Assembly: GCF_016806125.1 (NCBI RefSeq)
Contig: NZ_CP047168.1
Span: 1-64,000 of the forward strand
Length of the DNA: 64,000 bases
Direction of reading: 5' to 3'
Source of the DNA: Ponticoccus alexandrii
Lineage (GTDB): Bacteria; Pseudomonadota; Alphaproteobacteria; Rhodobacterales; Rhodobacteraceae
In this document: positions 18,035 through 26,185 of the stretch, piece by piece
Position numbering within the stretch: the stretch's first letter is position 1
Layout of the letters: each line of letters opens with the position of its first letter
Notes under the pieces: generated by a model
What the model was told of the DNA's origin: nothing
Seen by the model: only the letters and a program-made list of their open reading frames with translations
Databases searched by the model: none
Made by a program: the position numbers and the translations under genes

Positions 18035-20375
18035 GGCTGATCCCCTTCTCGCCATCTGCCCAAGCGTGGCGTGCGCGCTGCGCCTCTATCTGTTCTTCCG
18101 CCAATGCATCGAGAACGCGCTCCATCGCCGGGCCGTGCGCAGTGACCTCGCTGCTCTGGAGGTAGGTTCTAGCGAGTTCCAGCTGGCGGAGCGGATCCTC
18201 AGTGAACTTATCGAGGACTTCTGCGTTTCCGGCCCGCAGCGCGTCGATTGCGTCGGGACTTAGCCGTTCGTTGACTTGCCGGACGATGCCATGTCGCTCT
18301 GCCTCGGAGAGCGGGCCCTCGACGTCGGCGTTTCGCACAAAGGCCATGACGGTTGGCGCCGTCTCTTCCAGATACCGGCGCTCGGCGTAGTCTTGTCGCG
18401 CCTGGTCCTCGATCTCGAAACTGCGCTCGCTGATATAGGCACGCGACGCGCCGAGCGAACGAAGGTGGTTGATTTCGTCCTCGACGGCCTGCCCGAATTC
18501 GTCATCCGGCATCTCCGAGCGATAGCGGGCGAGGATGCGGAGCTCTTCCGTGATCGGACCGAGATGATCTGAAGGATCCCGCAAGGCGAGGTCCATGTCG
18601 CCAGCATGAAGCGTGCGGTCCTGCGCCGATACCGCATATTGCTGCGGCATTCGACTGTCAGTCGCCTGGTCCCAGGCCATCGACGCCAGTTCGGCATGCT
18701 GCGGCGATTTCCGCGCGTAGGCATCGAACGCGGCGCGGGCCTCTTCCACCTCCACGGCGCCTGCCCGCCGCACAGAGAGGTCGTCGGAGAACGGGTGATC
18801 GAAATCCGTCCGGCGGAACTGCGCCACCAGCGCCCTGAACGCCTGCCGCTCCGATGGGGCAAAAATGTCGGACCCGTCTTGGGCGAGATCACCCCTAAGT
18901 GTCGTCAAGCGCTCGCCGAGCACAGCCTCAGCGTCATCCGCCTCGGCGACCTCGGTTGGCGCGCGCAGGACGCGCACGTCAGTCAGAACATCGCCCAACC
19001 GAACATGTACGGCTTCCAGCCGGTCGAGCGCGTCTTCCCGGTCCGCAGATTTCTCCAGATCGAGGTCGCTTGCTTTGGCAATCCCCTGCAGATCCTGTGC
19101 CAGCCACTGGCGTTCCAGTGCGGCATTGCCTGCCCCTTCCCGCAGGCGCGCGGCCACAGCCTCGGAATCGATGCCCGTGCCTTGCAACGCCTCGGCCAGC
19201 TTTGGTGCCACCTCTCCATCGTCAAAACGCGCGAGGTGATCTTCACTGGCGTTTGACCTTGCATAGATGCCGTCCCGGGACGGGGCATCGACCAGAGCGG
19301 CGGAGCGATCCCCGAGCGGGTTCAAATGCGCGACCGATGCCAGAACGTCGGTCAGCTTGCGCTCGATCACCGGCCTCTCGGCCGCCGGCGCCTTGTCGAT
19401 CGCCGCCTCGATCTGGCGAATGTTCTGAGAAAACTCGGTGATCAGCGTGTCGAACGCCGCTTCGTCTTGGGACATGTAGATGGCTCCGGCAGATTGAATC
19501 TGACCGCCACTGGCAAGGATGGTGCTGGCCCTCTCGAGAGCTTCGGCCACGTCTTCGAAATTCGAACGCGACGCCTCCGCCGCGAGCCCGCGATAGATCA
19601 GGGCATTCTGTCCGACAGTTTCCAGAGCGGCCGCCAGGTCAGCTCCGGTTCTCTGACGCTCGACAGGGGGACGGCCTTCGTCGCGAGCCTTGTAGATTTC
19701 ATCGATCTCGGCGCGGTAGGTCGTGACGCCGCGATCCAGACGACGCGTCGACTCAAGGCGGATCCCATGAACTTGGGCTGCCTCGACCATCGCCTCGCGA
19801 AAGGCGTCGTAGTTGAAGTGATGATCCTTCCCGAGAAAGAACATTTCGCCATCCTTGCTGCGGCGGTTCAGAACGATATGCGCATGTGGATGCGCGCGAT
19901 CTTGGTGTATTGCAGCAATATAGTCGAATTGCGACCCCTCACCTTGAAAGAACTTCTCGCAGACCGCCTGGGTGATATCGCGCACCTCTTCACCCCTGGT
20001 CCCAACCGGGAATGCCATCAGCAGATGCGACGTATGGCCGAGCTTGGGGCTGTAGCGCTCGTTCCACTGGTTCTCGAACCGCCGCGCCACTCGGTTGATC
20101 TCGGCTTCCGAGAGCTGCTTCTTCCCGTCATGGGTGCCGCGGCTGTCGAGGATATGGGTCGACTTTGTCGTGAGATATGTGAGCTGAGCCCGTAGCTGCG
20201 CCCCGGTGTGGCAGCCCCCTTTCGAGATAGCCTTGAAGATCGCTGGCGAATAGCCGCGCGCTGCCCGAACCATCTGCGCGCCCTTGGAAAGCCCCTGCCA
20301 GGATCCCGAAACCCGGCTCCAGCCGCGGTCAAAGAGCGCCGGGTCGATGCCACGGACCCGGTCACTCCGCGCCAT
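18027..20375 (-). CDS. MobA/VirD2-type relaxase
   Basis: About 782 residues from ATG 20373-20375 (an ATG six bases upstream is also possible). Motif I is KGGCHTGAQLRAQLTYLTTK, with a candidate nicking Tyr near residue 67; motif III is HQDRAHPHAHIVLNRR (about 157-172), the metal-binding HxH. Relaxases nick oriT and stay bound to the 5' end during transfer. The long C-terminal part is Ala/Glu-rich and helical, probably the translocation region. It overlaps the MobC-like gene upstream and the coupling-protein gene downstream, so three genes form one operon reading away from the candidate oriT. Confidence 0.92.
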   Translation of the reverse strand: MARSDRVRGIDPALFDRGWSRVSGSWQGLSKGAQMVRAARGYSPAIFKAISKGGCHTGAQLRAQLTYLTTKSTHILDSRGTHDGKKQLSEAEINRVARRFENQWNERYSPKLGHTSHLLMAFPVGTRGEEVRDITQAVCEKFFQGEGSQFDYIAAIHQDRAHPHAHIVLNRRSKDGEMFFLGKDHHFNYDAFREAMVEAAQVHGIRLESTRRLDRGVTTYRAEIDEIYKARDEGRPPVERQRTGADLAAALETVGQNALIYRGLAAEASRSNFEDVAEALERASTILASGGQIQSAGAIYMSQDEAAFDTLITEFSQNIRQIEAAIDKAPAAERPVIERKLTDVLASVAHLNPLGDRSAALVDAPSRDGIYARSNASEDHLARFDDGEVAPKLAEALQGTGIDSEAVAARLREGAGNAALERQWLAQDLQGIAKASDLDLEKSADREDALDRLEAVHVRLGDVLTDVRVLRAPTEVAEADDAEAVLGERLTTLRGDLAQDGSDIFAPSERQAFRALVAQFRRTDFDHPFSDDLSVRRAGAVEVEEARAAFDAYARKSPQHAELASMAWDQATDSRMPQQYAVSAQDRTLHAGDMDLALRDPSDHLGPITEELRILARYRSEMPDDEFGQAVEDEINHLRSLGASRAYISERSFEIEDQARQDYAERRYLEETAPTVMAFVRNADVEGPLSEAERHGIVRQVNERLSPDAIDALRAGNAEVLDKFTEDPLRQLELARTYLQSSEVTAHGPAMERVLDALAEEQIEAQRARHAWADGEKGISHG

Positions 20376-20949
20376 TCTCATCCCTACCGGCGAGGCCCGC
20401 CAGAGCAGAACTGATCTCAAGGTCCAGCACGCTGCGCCGAGCACGCGACATCTCCTGGACCTGGTCGGCCAGATCGAAGACCAGACCCGCAAGCGCGCGG
20501 ACGTCACGGTGACTTGAGGCCGGGTAGGACAGTCTCTCGCCCCGCACCTTGGCCTCGTTCAGACGTCGCGCGATCTGGTTCACGTTGTTGCCGACCCGGT
20601 TGAGCGCGGCGCCGAGGCTGCGCAACTCGTTGCACATCTCGTCGTCGGGCAGGAAGACACCTTCGGCCGCCAGCATCAGGCGGCGCATGGCATCCGAGCG
20701 GTGCGCAATCCCGCGCCGCGACAGCGCCGCGTCGAACCGGCGCAGGTCGTCGTCCGAGACCCGGATCCCCACAACCCGCGATCGGCTGCCGTTCGCTGTC
20801 TGACGCTCACCCCAGTGGTTCACCACGTTGTAGATCGTCTTCAGGCTGACATCGTAGTGCGCGGCCAACGACGCCGCGGAGACGCCGTTCCGGCGGTCTT
20901 GGGCGATGGTCGATCGCTCGATCTCTGACAGTCTGCGACGGCGGGGCAT
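20362..20949 (-). CDS. MobC-like relaxosome accessory protein with HTH
   Basis: 195 residues from ATG 20947-20949; a longer in-frame start at 21024 would run through the stem-loop region and is unlikely. The N-terminus LSEIERSTIAQDRRNGVSAASLAAHYDVSLKTIYNVV is a helix-turn-helix. The C-terminal half has VGIRVSDDDLRRFDAALSRRGI, ribbon-helix-helix-like, and LGAALNRVGNNVNQIARRLNE, the bacterial mobilisation (MobC) signature. It probably binds the adjacent oriT and helps the relaxase nick. It is the first gene of the transfer operon. Confidence 0.85.
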   Translation of the reverse strand: MPRRRRLSEIERSTIAQDRRNGVSAASLAAHYDVSLKTIYNVVNHWGERQTANGSRSRVVGIRVSDDDLRRFDAALSRRGIAHRSDAMRRLMLAAEGVFLPDDEMCNELRSLGAALNRVGNNVNQIARRLNEAKVRGERLSYPASSHRDVRALAGLVFDLADQVQEMSRARRSVLDLEISSALAGLAGRDENGAE

Positions 20950-20983
20950 TTTGAAGTTAACGTTCCTATTTCTTGCCAACTTC

Positions 20984-21036
20984 GTACAAGCCCGCCGACT
21001 CTCAACGCAAGTGGAGTCGGCCATAAGGGCTTGTAC
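20984..21036. repeat. Two-tier inverted repeat, candidate oriT nic-region stem-loop
   Basis: GTACAAGCCC (20984-20993) pairs perfectly with GGGCTTGTAC (21027-21036). Inside it GCCGACTC (20994-21001) pairs perfectly with GAGTCGGC (21014-21021). The loop is 12 bases and there is a five-base bulge (21022-21026) on one side. It lies 35 bases upstream of the MobC-like start codon, the usual place of the relaxase-recognition hairpin. Confidence 0.65.
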
Positions 21037-21046
21037 TCAATGTAGA

Positions 21047-21069
21047 AAATCGCTCTGCAGGGGCGATTT
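21047..21069. repeat. Stem-loop beside the candidate oriT
   Basis: AAATCGC (21047-21053) pairs with GCGATTT (21063-21069) around a nine-base loop, ten bases from the larger inverted repeat. It may be a second relaxosome-protein site. Confidence 0.45.
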
Positions 21070-21113
21070 CCCGTCCTTTGTCAAATGGATCGCGCTTCGC
21101 GCTCATTGCACCA

Positions 21114-21136
21114 CGCGATGCGGTCTCCGCATCGCG
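21114..21136. repeat. Perfect 10 bp hairpin with three-base loop
   Basis: CGCGATGCGG (21114-21123) and CCGCATCGCG (21127-21136) pair fully around TCT. Such a tight GC hairpin in gene-free DNA near oriT could be a terminator for a short transcript, a single-strand initiation site or a protein site. Confidence 0.5.
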
Positions 21137-21501
21137 CATCGCGTCGTTTGCGCCCCGTCTCTTGCACCCCGCAAGACCGGTTTTGCCGCGTGCTAACCGT
21201 CTCGCGTCACCCGCGGAACGACATACGCGAGACTGCCTCCCGTCGTCTGGAGCGCGCTATCCGTCACCTGCATTCCGTCCGCTGTACATCGCCGAGCGCA
21301 TCCCGACATTTGGAGGGTGTGTGGTGCCCCGCGACGAATGCTGAAGGCGCCACGGCAGACGTCGCACGGTCATCGCACAACGCCGCCCGCTGCATGCCAA
21401 ACGCGGGTCGCATCCCGACTTCTGCTTGACCCCTCCGCCTCATGCGTTTAGAGACATTTTAGTATTATCGTTGCGATTCACTATTTTTGCCGAGGATCAG
21501 A

Positions 21502-22221
21502 ATGCCGAACGAAAATCTTGTGGTGATCGCAGCGATGGCCCGGAAAGGGGGCAGTGGAAAAACGACGCTTTCGCGCGCCTTGATCAGCGCCGCGATCGCC
21601 GCCGGACGCAGAGTGATGTTGATCGACACGGACAGCACGAGAGTACTCGGGGCCTGGCATGCTCGGGCGCAAGCCGGTGGGTTGAGTTCGCCGCTTCTCT
21701 GCTCGGCCACCGTCGAAAGCGTGGCGGGTGTCGAGGATCAGATCGATCAGGTCTACATGGCAGGCACGGCAGACTTCATCTTCATCGATACCGCAGGGGT
21801 CGGTGCCGAATGGTCAGACGGCATTGCGGTGCTTGCGGACCACATTGTGACGCCCGTCATGCTGTCGACGTCTGATTTCGATGTCGGCGCACAGACTGCC
21901 GATTGGTACGAGAAGCTGAAATCCCGTGTCGACGACCCCTCCAGCCTGCCGCGCCACCACGTCGTCCTCAACATGGTTGACCCGAAAACAACCCGTGCTG
22001 ACGCCGCCCTGATTGAAGAAGCGCTCACCCGTTTTCCGGTGATTGAGACCGTCATGATGCGACGGAACACTTACAAGGAGATGGACCAGAAGGGGCTTCT
22101 CCACGCCTTGGCACTGGAAAAGCAAGCCGATCCGAATCCCCTGATGCGTCCACATGTACGTCATGTCGTCGAGGCGCTCGAGGAGGCGACGGACATCCTC
22201 AACAACATTCTTGCTGCGTGA
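21502..22221 (+). CDS. VirC1-like ParA/MinD-family ATPase
   Basis: 239 residues from ATG 21502 with GAGGA just upstream; an in-frame TTG at 21487 is less likely. The deviant Walker A motif is RKGGSGKTTLSRAL, Walker A' is MLIDTDSTRVLGAWH, and FIFIDTAGVG is the switch region. The C-terminus (MMRRNTYKEMDQKGLLHALALEK...NPLMRPHVRHV) is laid out like that of Agrobacterium VirC1, where ERDAFAAMKERGMLHLTL occupies the same place. VirC1 binds DNA near the T-DNA border and recruits relaxosomes to the VirD4 pole. The oriT side and the following gene support VirC1 rather than a partition ParA; no ParB or parS is visible. Confidence 0.8.
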   Translation: MPNENLVVIAAMARKGGSGKTTLSRALISAAIAAGRRVMLIDTDSTRVLGAWHARAQAGGLSSPLLCSATVESVAGVEDQIDQVYMAGTADFIFIDTAGVGAEWSDGIAVLADHIVTPVMLSTSDFDVGAQTADWYEKLKSRVDDPSSLPRHHVVLNMVDPKTTRADAALIEEALTRFPVIETVMMRRNTYKEMDQKGLLHALALEKQADPNPLMRPHVRHVVEALEEATDILNNILAA

Positions 22222-22231
22222 GGACAGTCGA

Positions 22232-22873
22232 TTGCGCAAGAAGATCCCGACCATCACCAGGCCCGACCCAGCCTACGCCGCCACCCTGCAACAGGGTGAC
22301 CGCGAGGTTCCTGGGAAGGAAGACGAGGCACAGGTCACAGCAACAAAGACAGGCACCCCATCCGCTGACGTTGACGCTGATCGGCACGAGTCAGAGCGTG
22401 CGCCGGAAGGTGCCGTGGCGCCGCACAAAGTCACCGCGGAAAACTCTGCCCTGCATACCAGCCTGAGGGCTCCCGTATCAGCGCGCGCTTTGAACCCGAC
22501 CCGGAAGATCGACATCAGGGTCAACGCACTCGAACGACAGGAAGCCGCGCTGGAGACTTGTGGTGTTGAGCCAGCACATGTGGTGCGTGCCGCCCTGCGC
22601 CGTGCAGTCAAAGGCTGGCAACTGTCGCCGGTCTTCGCCCCAGTCGCGGAGGAGCGACGCACTCGAAACACGCAGTGGCAGGCCCGTACATCTCTGGCAG
22701 TAGATGCGGCCAGCCTGGGTGTCCTCCTACGGGACCACGACCCCCTTGATGTCTTCAGTAAATGGGCTCTGATCCGCGGCCAGGTGGAACCACGCATATG
22801 GGGCGAGATCGACAAAATCTTGGAAGAAATTGCGGATCGCGCTGCATCGCCGCATGAACCGCACGCACCGTAA
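22232..22873 (+). CDS. VirC2-like or ParB-position partner of the VirC1-like ATPase
   Basis: The likely start is TTG 22232, 11 bases after the ATPase gene, with AGGACAG upstream; a nearby ATG in this frame lies inside the ATPase gene. It gives about 213 residues, close to VirC2 in length. The N-terminal half is disordered, rich in Thr, Ala, Glu and charged residues. The middle TRKIDIRVNALERQEAALETCGVEPAHVVRAALRRA has the pattern of a ribbon-helix-helix DNA-binding fold, as VirC2 has. The order ATPase then RHH protein next to oriT matches virC1-virC2. Function is inferred from context. Confidence 0.6.
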   Translation: MRKKIPTITRPDPAYAATLQQGDREVPGKEDEAQVTATKTGTPSADVDADRHESERAPEGAVAPHKVTAENSALHTSLRAPVSARALNPTRKIDIRVNALERQEAALETCGVEPAHVVRAALRRAVKGWQLSPVFAPVAEERRTRNTQWQARTSLAVDAASLGVLLRDHDPLDVFSKWALIRGQVEPRIWGEIDKILEEIADRAASPHEPHAP

Positions 22874-23034
22874 GGTACCTATCTGAAAAGACAACTTGCA
22901 TTTCGCCGGTGGATTTTCGCCCACCAGCGGAAGCTCGCCTTGCAGTTGCAGAAAGCGTGGCGCTAATCAGCGTCATAGGGAATTTCAGACCTCAGTGTTG
23001 ACGAGTTACGAGATCCATCTAGGAGGCACGCATT

Positions 23035-23274
23035 ATGAACACGAAGCCCCGCCTGACTGGCGAACCGATCATGCGCATCCTCTGTAAGACATCTGAAAAT
23101 CTGGTTGGCTACCTTTACCAATGGAACAATGGGGACGTGCAGCCTGCCTGGTTCGACGGCGCCATGGCGGACGTTCGCTATGAACCATTCATGCAAGCGC
23201 CGGAACAGAGCCCAGTCGATCCGAAGACCCCCAGTCTGCGTCAGCAAGATCTGACGCACCTTGAAAAGGCCTAG
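23035..23274 (+). CDS. Small protein of unknown function
   Basis: 79 residues from ATG 23035, with a good AGGAGG ribosome site at 23022-23027. The middle MRILCKTSENLVGYLYQWNNGDVQPAWF looks like a short beta-rich fold. Coding is supported by the ribosome site and isolated position. No family is recognised. It sits between the VirC-like pair and the Fic gene, so a plasmid-related role is possible. Confidence 0.6.
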   Translation: MNTKPRLTGEPIMRILCKTSENLVGYLYQWNNGDVQPAWFDGAMADVRYEPFMQAPEQSPVDPKTPSLRQQDLTHLEKA

Positions 23275-23365
23275 CTCAAGGCCTCGCGTCGGTTTGCAGG
23301 TCATCCCATCCCGCAGGTCCTTTGAGCGATAGAGTTGACTTCTATGCCTCAGAAGTGATCTGAAT

Positions 23366-23396
23366 ATGAGTTATAGGAAAGATGTCTATAACTCAT
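23366..23396 (+). promoter_or_regulatory. Perfect inverted repeat overlapping the Fic start codon
   Basis: ATGAGTTATAG (23366-23376) and CTATAACTCAT (23386-23396) are exact inverted copies separated by nine bases. The right arm covers the first two bases of the ATG at 23395. Bound protein would block ribosome or polymerase entry, so this is a likely operator. The encoded Fic protein has a winged-helix-like C-terminus and may bind here itself. Confidence 0.7.
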
Positions 23397-24519
23397 GGCT
23401 TGGAACTGGACGCTGCCCGATTGGCCGGATTTCCGGTATGACGCCTCCGCTCTGGAGCCGCTTGAGCAGACGTTCCTGCTGTCGTCCGGAGAAATCCTCG
23501 GCGCGGTCCATCATGTCAGCCAGCCGGAGCGCGAGCAACTCCGCATCGAACTGCTCAGCGAGGAAGCGATGCAAACGAGCGCCATCGAGGGTGAAATCCT
23601 CGATCGGCTCAGCGTCCAGTCTTCGCTGCGCCGCCATCTGGGCCTCGATCCGGACAGCTACCCTGCCAAACCGCGCGAACAGGGCGTCGCGGAAATGATG
23701 GTCGACGTCTATTCCAGTTTTGCAGAGCCGCTAACCCATATGACACTGTACCGCTGGCATCGGATGCTCCTGTCCCATGACCGTCGGTTGGAAACCATCG
23801 GGGCCTATCGACAACACGCCGAGGCGATGCAAATCGTTTCCGGCCGCCTTGACCGGCCCACGATCCATTTCGAAGCGCCGCCCTCGGAGCGGGTCATGCC
23901 TGAGATGGAGCGATACGCGGATTGGTTCAACAAGACCGGGCCGGGGGGAGCAGAACCGCTTCCAGCGCTGACGCGCGCAGGGCTAAGCCACCTCTATTTC
24001 GAGAGCATCCACCCATTCCAAGACGGCAACGGCCGCCTGGGTCGCGCCCTTGCTGAAAAGTCTCTGGCGCAGAACATTGGCCAGCCGACCCTCATCTCGC
24101 TCGCCTTAACCATCGAGAAGGAGCGGAAGGCTTACTACGACCAGCTCGAGCAGCATCAAAAAACGCTCGACGTGACCGATTGGCTCGTCTGGTTCGCAGA
24201 AGTTGTCTTGAAGGCCCAACAGGCAACACTCGACCGCGTCGGCTTCTTCATCAGCAAGGCACACTTCTACGATCGTCACAGAGACCACTTGAACGAACGC
24301 CAGGCCAAGGCCATCGCTCGAATGTTTCAGGAAGGCCCTGGCGGTTTCAAAGGCGGCCTCAGCGCCGACAACTATCTCAAGATCACCGGAACTTCACGCG
24401 CAACCGCAACCCGCGATCTGCAGGATCTAGTCGGGAAAGATGCGCTCAGCCGAACCGGTGAGCGACGCCATACGAGGTACTGGTTGAACCTCGACCGAGG
24501 TCCTCAAACAGATATATAA
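23395..24519 (+). CDS. Fic/DOC-family AMPylase-type protein, class II
   Basis: 374 residues from ATG 23395; the operator overlap leaves no ordinary ribosome site. The N-terminal domain (MAWNWTLPDWPDFRYD) is the DUF4172 type. The inhibitory helix motif TSAIEGE (about 61-67) precedes the Fic core, so autoinhibition is built in. The Fic motif is HPFQDGNGRLGR (about 206-217) with catalytic His. The C-terminus (YLKITGTSRATATRDLQDLVGKDALSR) looks like a winged helix. Fic enzymes transfer AMP to target proteins and can act as toxins or regulators. It lies between the mobilisation module and an IS cluster; no separate antitoxin gene is evident. Confidence 0.92.
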   Translation: MAWNWTLPDWPDFRYDASALEPLEQTFLLSSGEILGAVHHVSQPEREQLRIELLSEEAMQTSAIEGEILDRLSVQSSLRRHLGLDPDSYPAKPREQGVAEMMVDVYSSFAEPLTHMTLYRWHRMLLSHDRRLETIGAYRQHAEAMQIVSGRLDRPTIHFEAPPSERVMPEMERYADWFNKTGPGGAEPLPALTRAGLSHLYFESIHPFQDGNGRLGRALAEKSLAQNIGQPTLISLALTIEKERKAYYDQLEQHQKTLDVTDWLVWFAEVVLKAQQATLDRVGFFISKAHFYDRHRDHLNERQAKAIARMFQEGPGGFKGGLSADNYLKITGTSRATATRDLQDLVGKDALSRTGERRHTRYWLNLDRGPQTDI

Positions 24520-24545
24520 AAACAGCAACTTATCAGTGTTGCAAC

Positions 24546-26066
24546 CAAGTAGAAATGTCTCTTGTTCCGCAAAGTAGAAATGTCCCATCTGGGCGCTGAG
24601 GGGAGCAAAGCCTGACAGGGCGGAGACCTCATGTATCGCAGCCCTGGCTGGCTTTGCGGGCCTCCTTCGAGCGGCGTGCGGCGAGAGAGTTCCAGCCATC
24701 GTTTCGACGTCCGGTTGGCTTGTATCTCGAGCTCTGCTTACCGGCGCGGCGTTTCTTTGGTGGAGCCTTGTCCTGCTCGGCTTTGATGTGCTCCAGCACG
24801 GCGCTCAGATGCTTGTTCTCGGTGATGGCGGCGTGGGTGACACGCTGATCCTTGTCGAAGACGGAGTAGGGGAGCGAGACGCCCTTCCAGCGGAACTCGA
24901 GCCGCCCGTCCGGGTACTCATAGCTGTCGACATACTTGCCAGGCAGGCCGCGCGTGACCTCGTTCTCTTCGAGGATAATGCGTTGGCGGTCGTAGGAGAA
25001 CGCCAGTTGGTTGCCGACATAACGTTCGTCGCGCCAGCAGAGCACATCCGCCAGCGGATCCGGCTCGGTATTGATGGGCCGATGCAGATTGTCCGGGCGG
25101 CGTGGCGCCTTGGCGAACTTCGTGTTGTAGCGCGCCATGAAGGCCGGAAGGAACGCATTGGCCGCGTCCATGTCCGAGATGCCCGCGAGGCGCAGTTCCT
25201 TCACCAGCCGGTCCTGCAGCGTCCGGTTCGCGCGTTCGACGCGGCCCTTGGCCTGGGAGCTGTTCGCGCAGAGGATCTCGATGTTGAGCTCATTCAAAGC
25301 CCTGCCAAACTGGGTCATCCCATGGCCTGACTTCGCTGCCTCGCCTGAGACGCGGAACACGGAATGCTTGTCGCTGTAGAAGGCCACAGGGCGTCCATGT
25401 TCATGCAGATAAGCCTCCAGCGCGCCGAAATAGCTGAACGTGCTCTCGGACGTCACGAACTCCAGATGCATCAAGGTGCTGGTCGCGTCGTCGATGAAGA
25501 CGAGCAGGGAGCAGGCAGGTCCGCGATCCTCGAACCAGTGATGATCAGAGCCATCGATCTGGATCAACTCGCCATAGCATTCCCGGCGCAAACGCGGCTG
25601 ATGGAACGTGCGGCGCTGCTTGCGCGATAGCCAGATACCAGCGTCCTGCATCCACTTGCGCAGCGTCTCGCGCGAGACCTTCAGCCCGTGATCTTCCTCA
25701 AGCTTCTCAGTCGCGAAGGTCGGGCCGAAGTCGATATAGTTCTCCCGCACCAGTGTCACCGCGAAGTCCCAGACCGCCGGATCGATCCGATTGTTCGATG
25801 CACGACCGCGCGCCTTGTGTCGGATCGCAGCCGGACCGTCAGATTGGAACTTCCGCAGAAGCCGGTGAACCTGCCTGCGGCTCAATCCCAGAGCGTTGGC
25901 CGCTGCGGTGGCCGTCATCCAGCCTTGTGAAACCTGGCTCAGTACCTCGACGCGGTTCAGCTCGCGCTCGCTCATCAAAACCCATCCCATGCCCGCAACC
26001 TCTGCCTGTTCTCATTGGGGCAGAGTGTGACACTTCTACTTTGCAGATGTGGGACACTTTAACTTT
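24546..26066 (-). mobile_element. ISNCY-type insertion sequence
   Basis: The transposase gene on the - strand is flanked by matching ends. Each end carries two copies of a short box: AAGTAGAAATGTCTC and AAGTAGAAATGTCCC on the left (24546-24585), and the inverse of related boxes on the right (about 26026-26066). Two tandem transposase sites per end are seen. Exact tips and target duplication could not be fixed by eye. It lies 26 bases after the Fic stop and does not interrupt the gene. Confidence 0.75.
24629..25990 (-). CDS. ISNCY-type DDE transposase
   Basis: 453 residues from ATG 25988-25990; an ATG 15 bases in (25973-25975) is an alternative. The N-terminus is a helix-turn-helix (MTATAAANALGLSRRQVHRLLRKFQ). 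The integrase-type core includes ELIQIDGSDHHWFED, FIDDATSTLMHLEFV and AKGRVERANRTLQDRLV, carrying D, D and E. The C-terminus is basic (PKKRRAGKQ). It catalyses movement of the surrounding element. The frame is intact, so the element may be active. Confidence 0.88.
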   Translation of the reverse strand: MGWVLMSERELNRVEVLSQVSQGWMTATAAANALGLSRRQVHRLLRKFQSDGPAAIRHKARGRASNNRIDPAVWDFAVTLVRENYIDFGPTFATEKLEEDHGLKVSRETLRKWMQDAGIWLSRKQRRTFHQPRLRRECYGELIQIDGSDHHWFEDRGPACSLLVFIDDATSTLMHLEFVTSESTFSYFGALEAYLHEHGRPVAFYSDKHSVFRVSGEAAKSGHGMTQFGRALNELNIEILCANSSQAKGRVERANRTLQDRLVKELRLAGISDMDAANAFLPAFMARYNTKFAKAPRRPDNLHRPINTEPDPLADVLCWRDERYVGNQLAFSYDRQRIILEENEVTRGLPGKYVDSYEYPDGRLEFRWKGVSLPYSVFDKDQRVTHAAITENKHLSAVLEHIKAEQDKAPPKKRRAGKQSSRYKPTGRRNDGWNSLAARRSKEARKASQGCDT

Positions 26067-26185
26067 GCGCGTACAATCAGAATTCGGATAATGCGTTTTA
26101 TGTAAATTGGGTGGATTCCGTGGAAAAACACCCGTTCGCGAGTGCAGAATATCGACGGCTGAACATGGCGTGAGCGCCTTTCCTG

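Larger units (their letters stand above)
20950..21501. other. Gene-free 552 bp region, candidate oriT
   Basis: This stretch separates the divergent relaxosome operon and the VirC1-like gene. It holds three clear stem-loops (20984-21036, 21047-21069, 21114-21136), a smaller hairpin CGCG-CTT-CGCG at 21091-21101, and CGCATCCCGAC twice (21297-21307 and 21409-21419). The last 60 bases before the VirC1-like gene are AT-rich and likely its promoter. Position and structure fit an origin of transfer; iterons of a replication origin were considered, but no replication gene is present. Confidence 0.6.

Noticed and set aside
20950-21501. Replication origin with iterons
   Set aside because: Repeats are inverted and few, and no initiator gene (RepA, RepC, DnaA-like) is in the window.
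21502-22873. Plasmid partition parA/parB pair
   Set aside because: The C-terminal part matches VirC1 better, the second gene has no ParB motifs, and no parS or replication gene is near.
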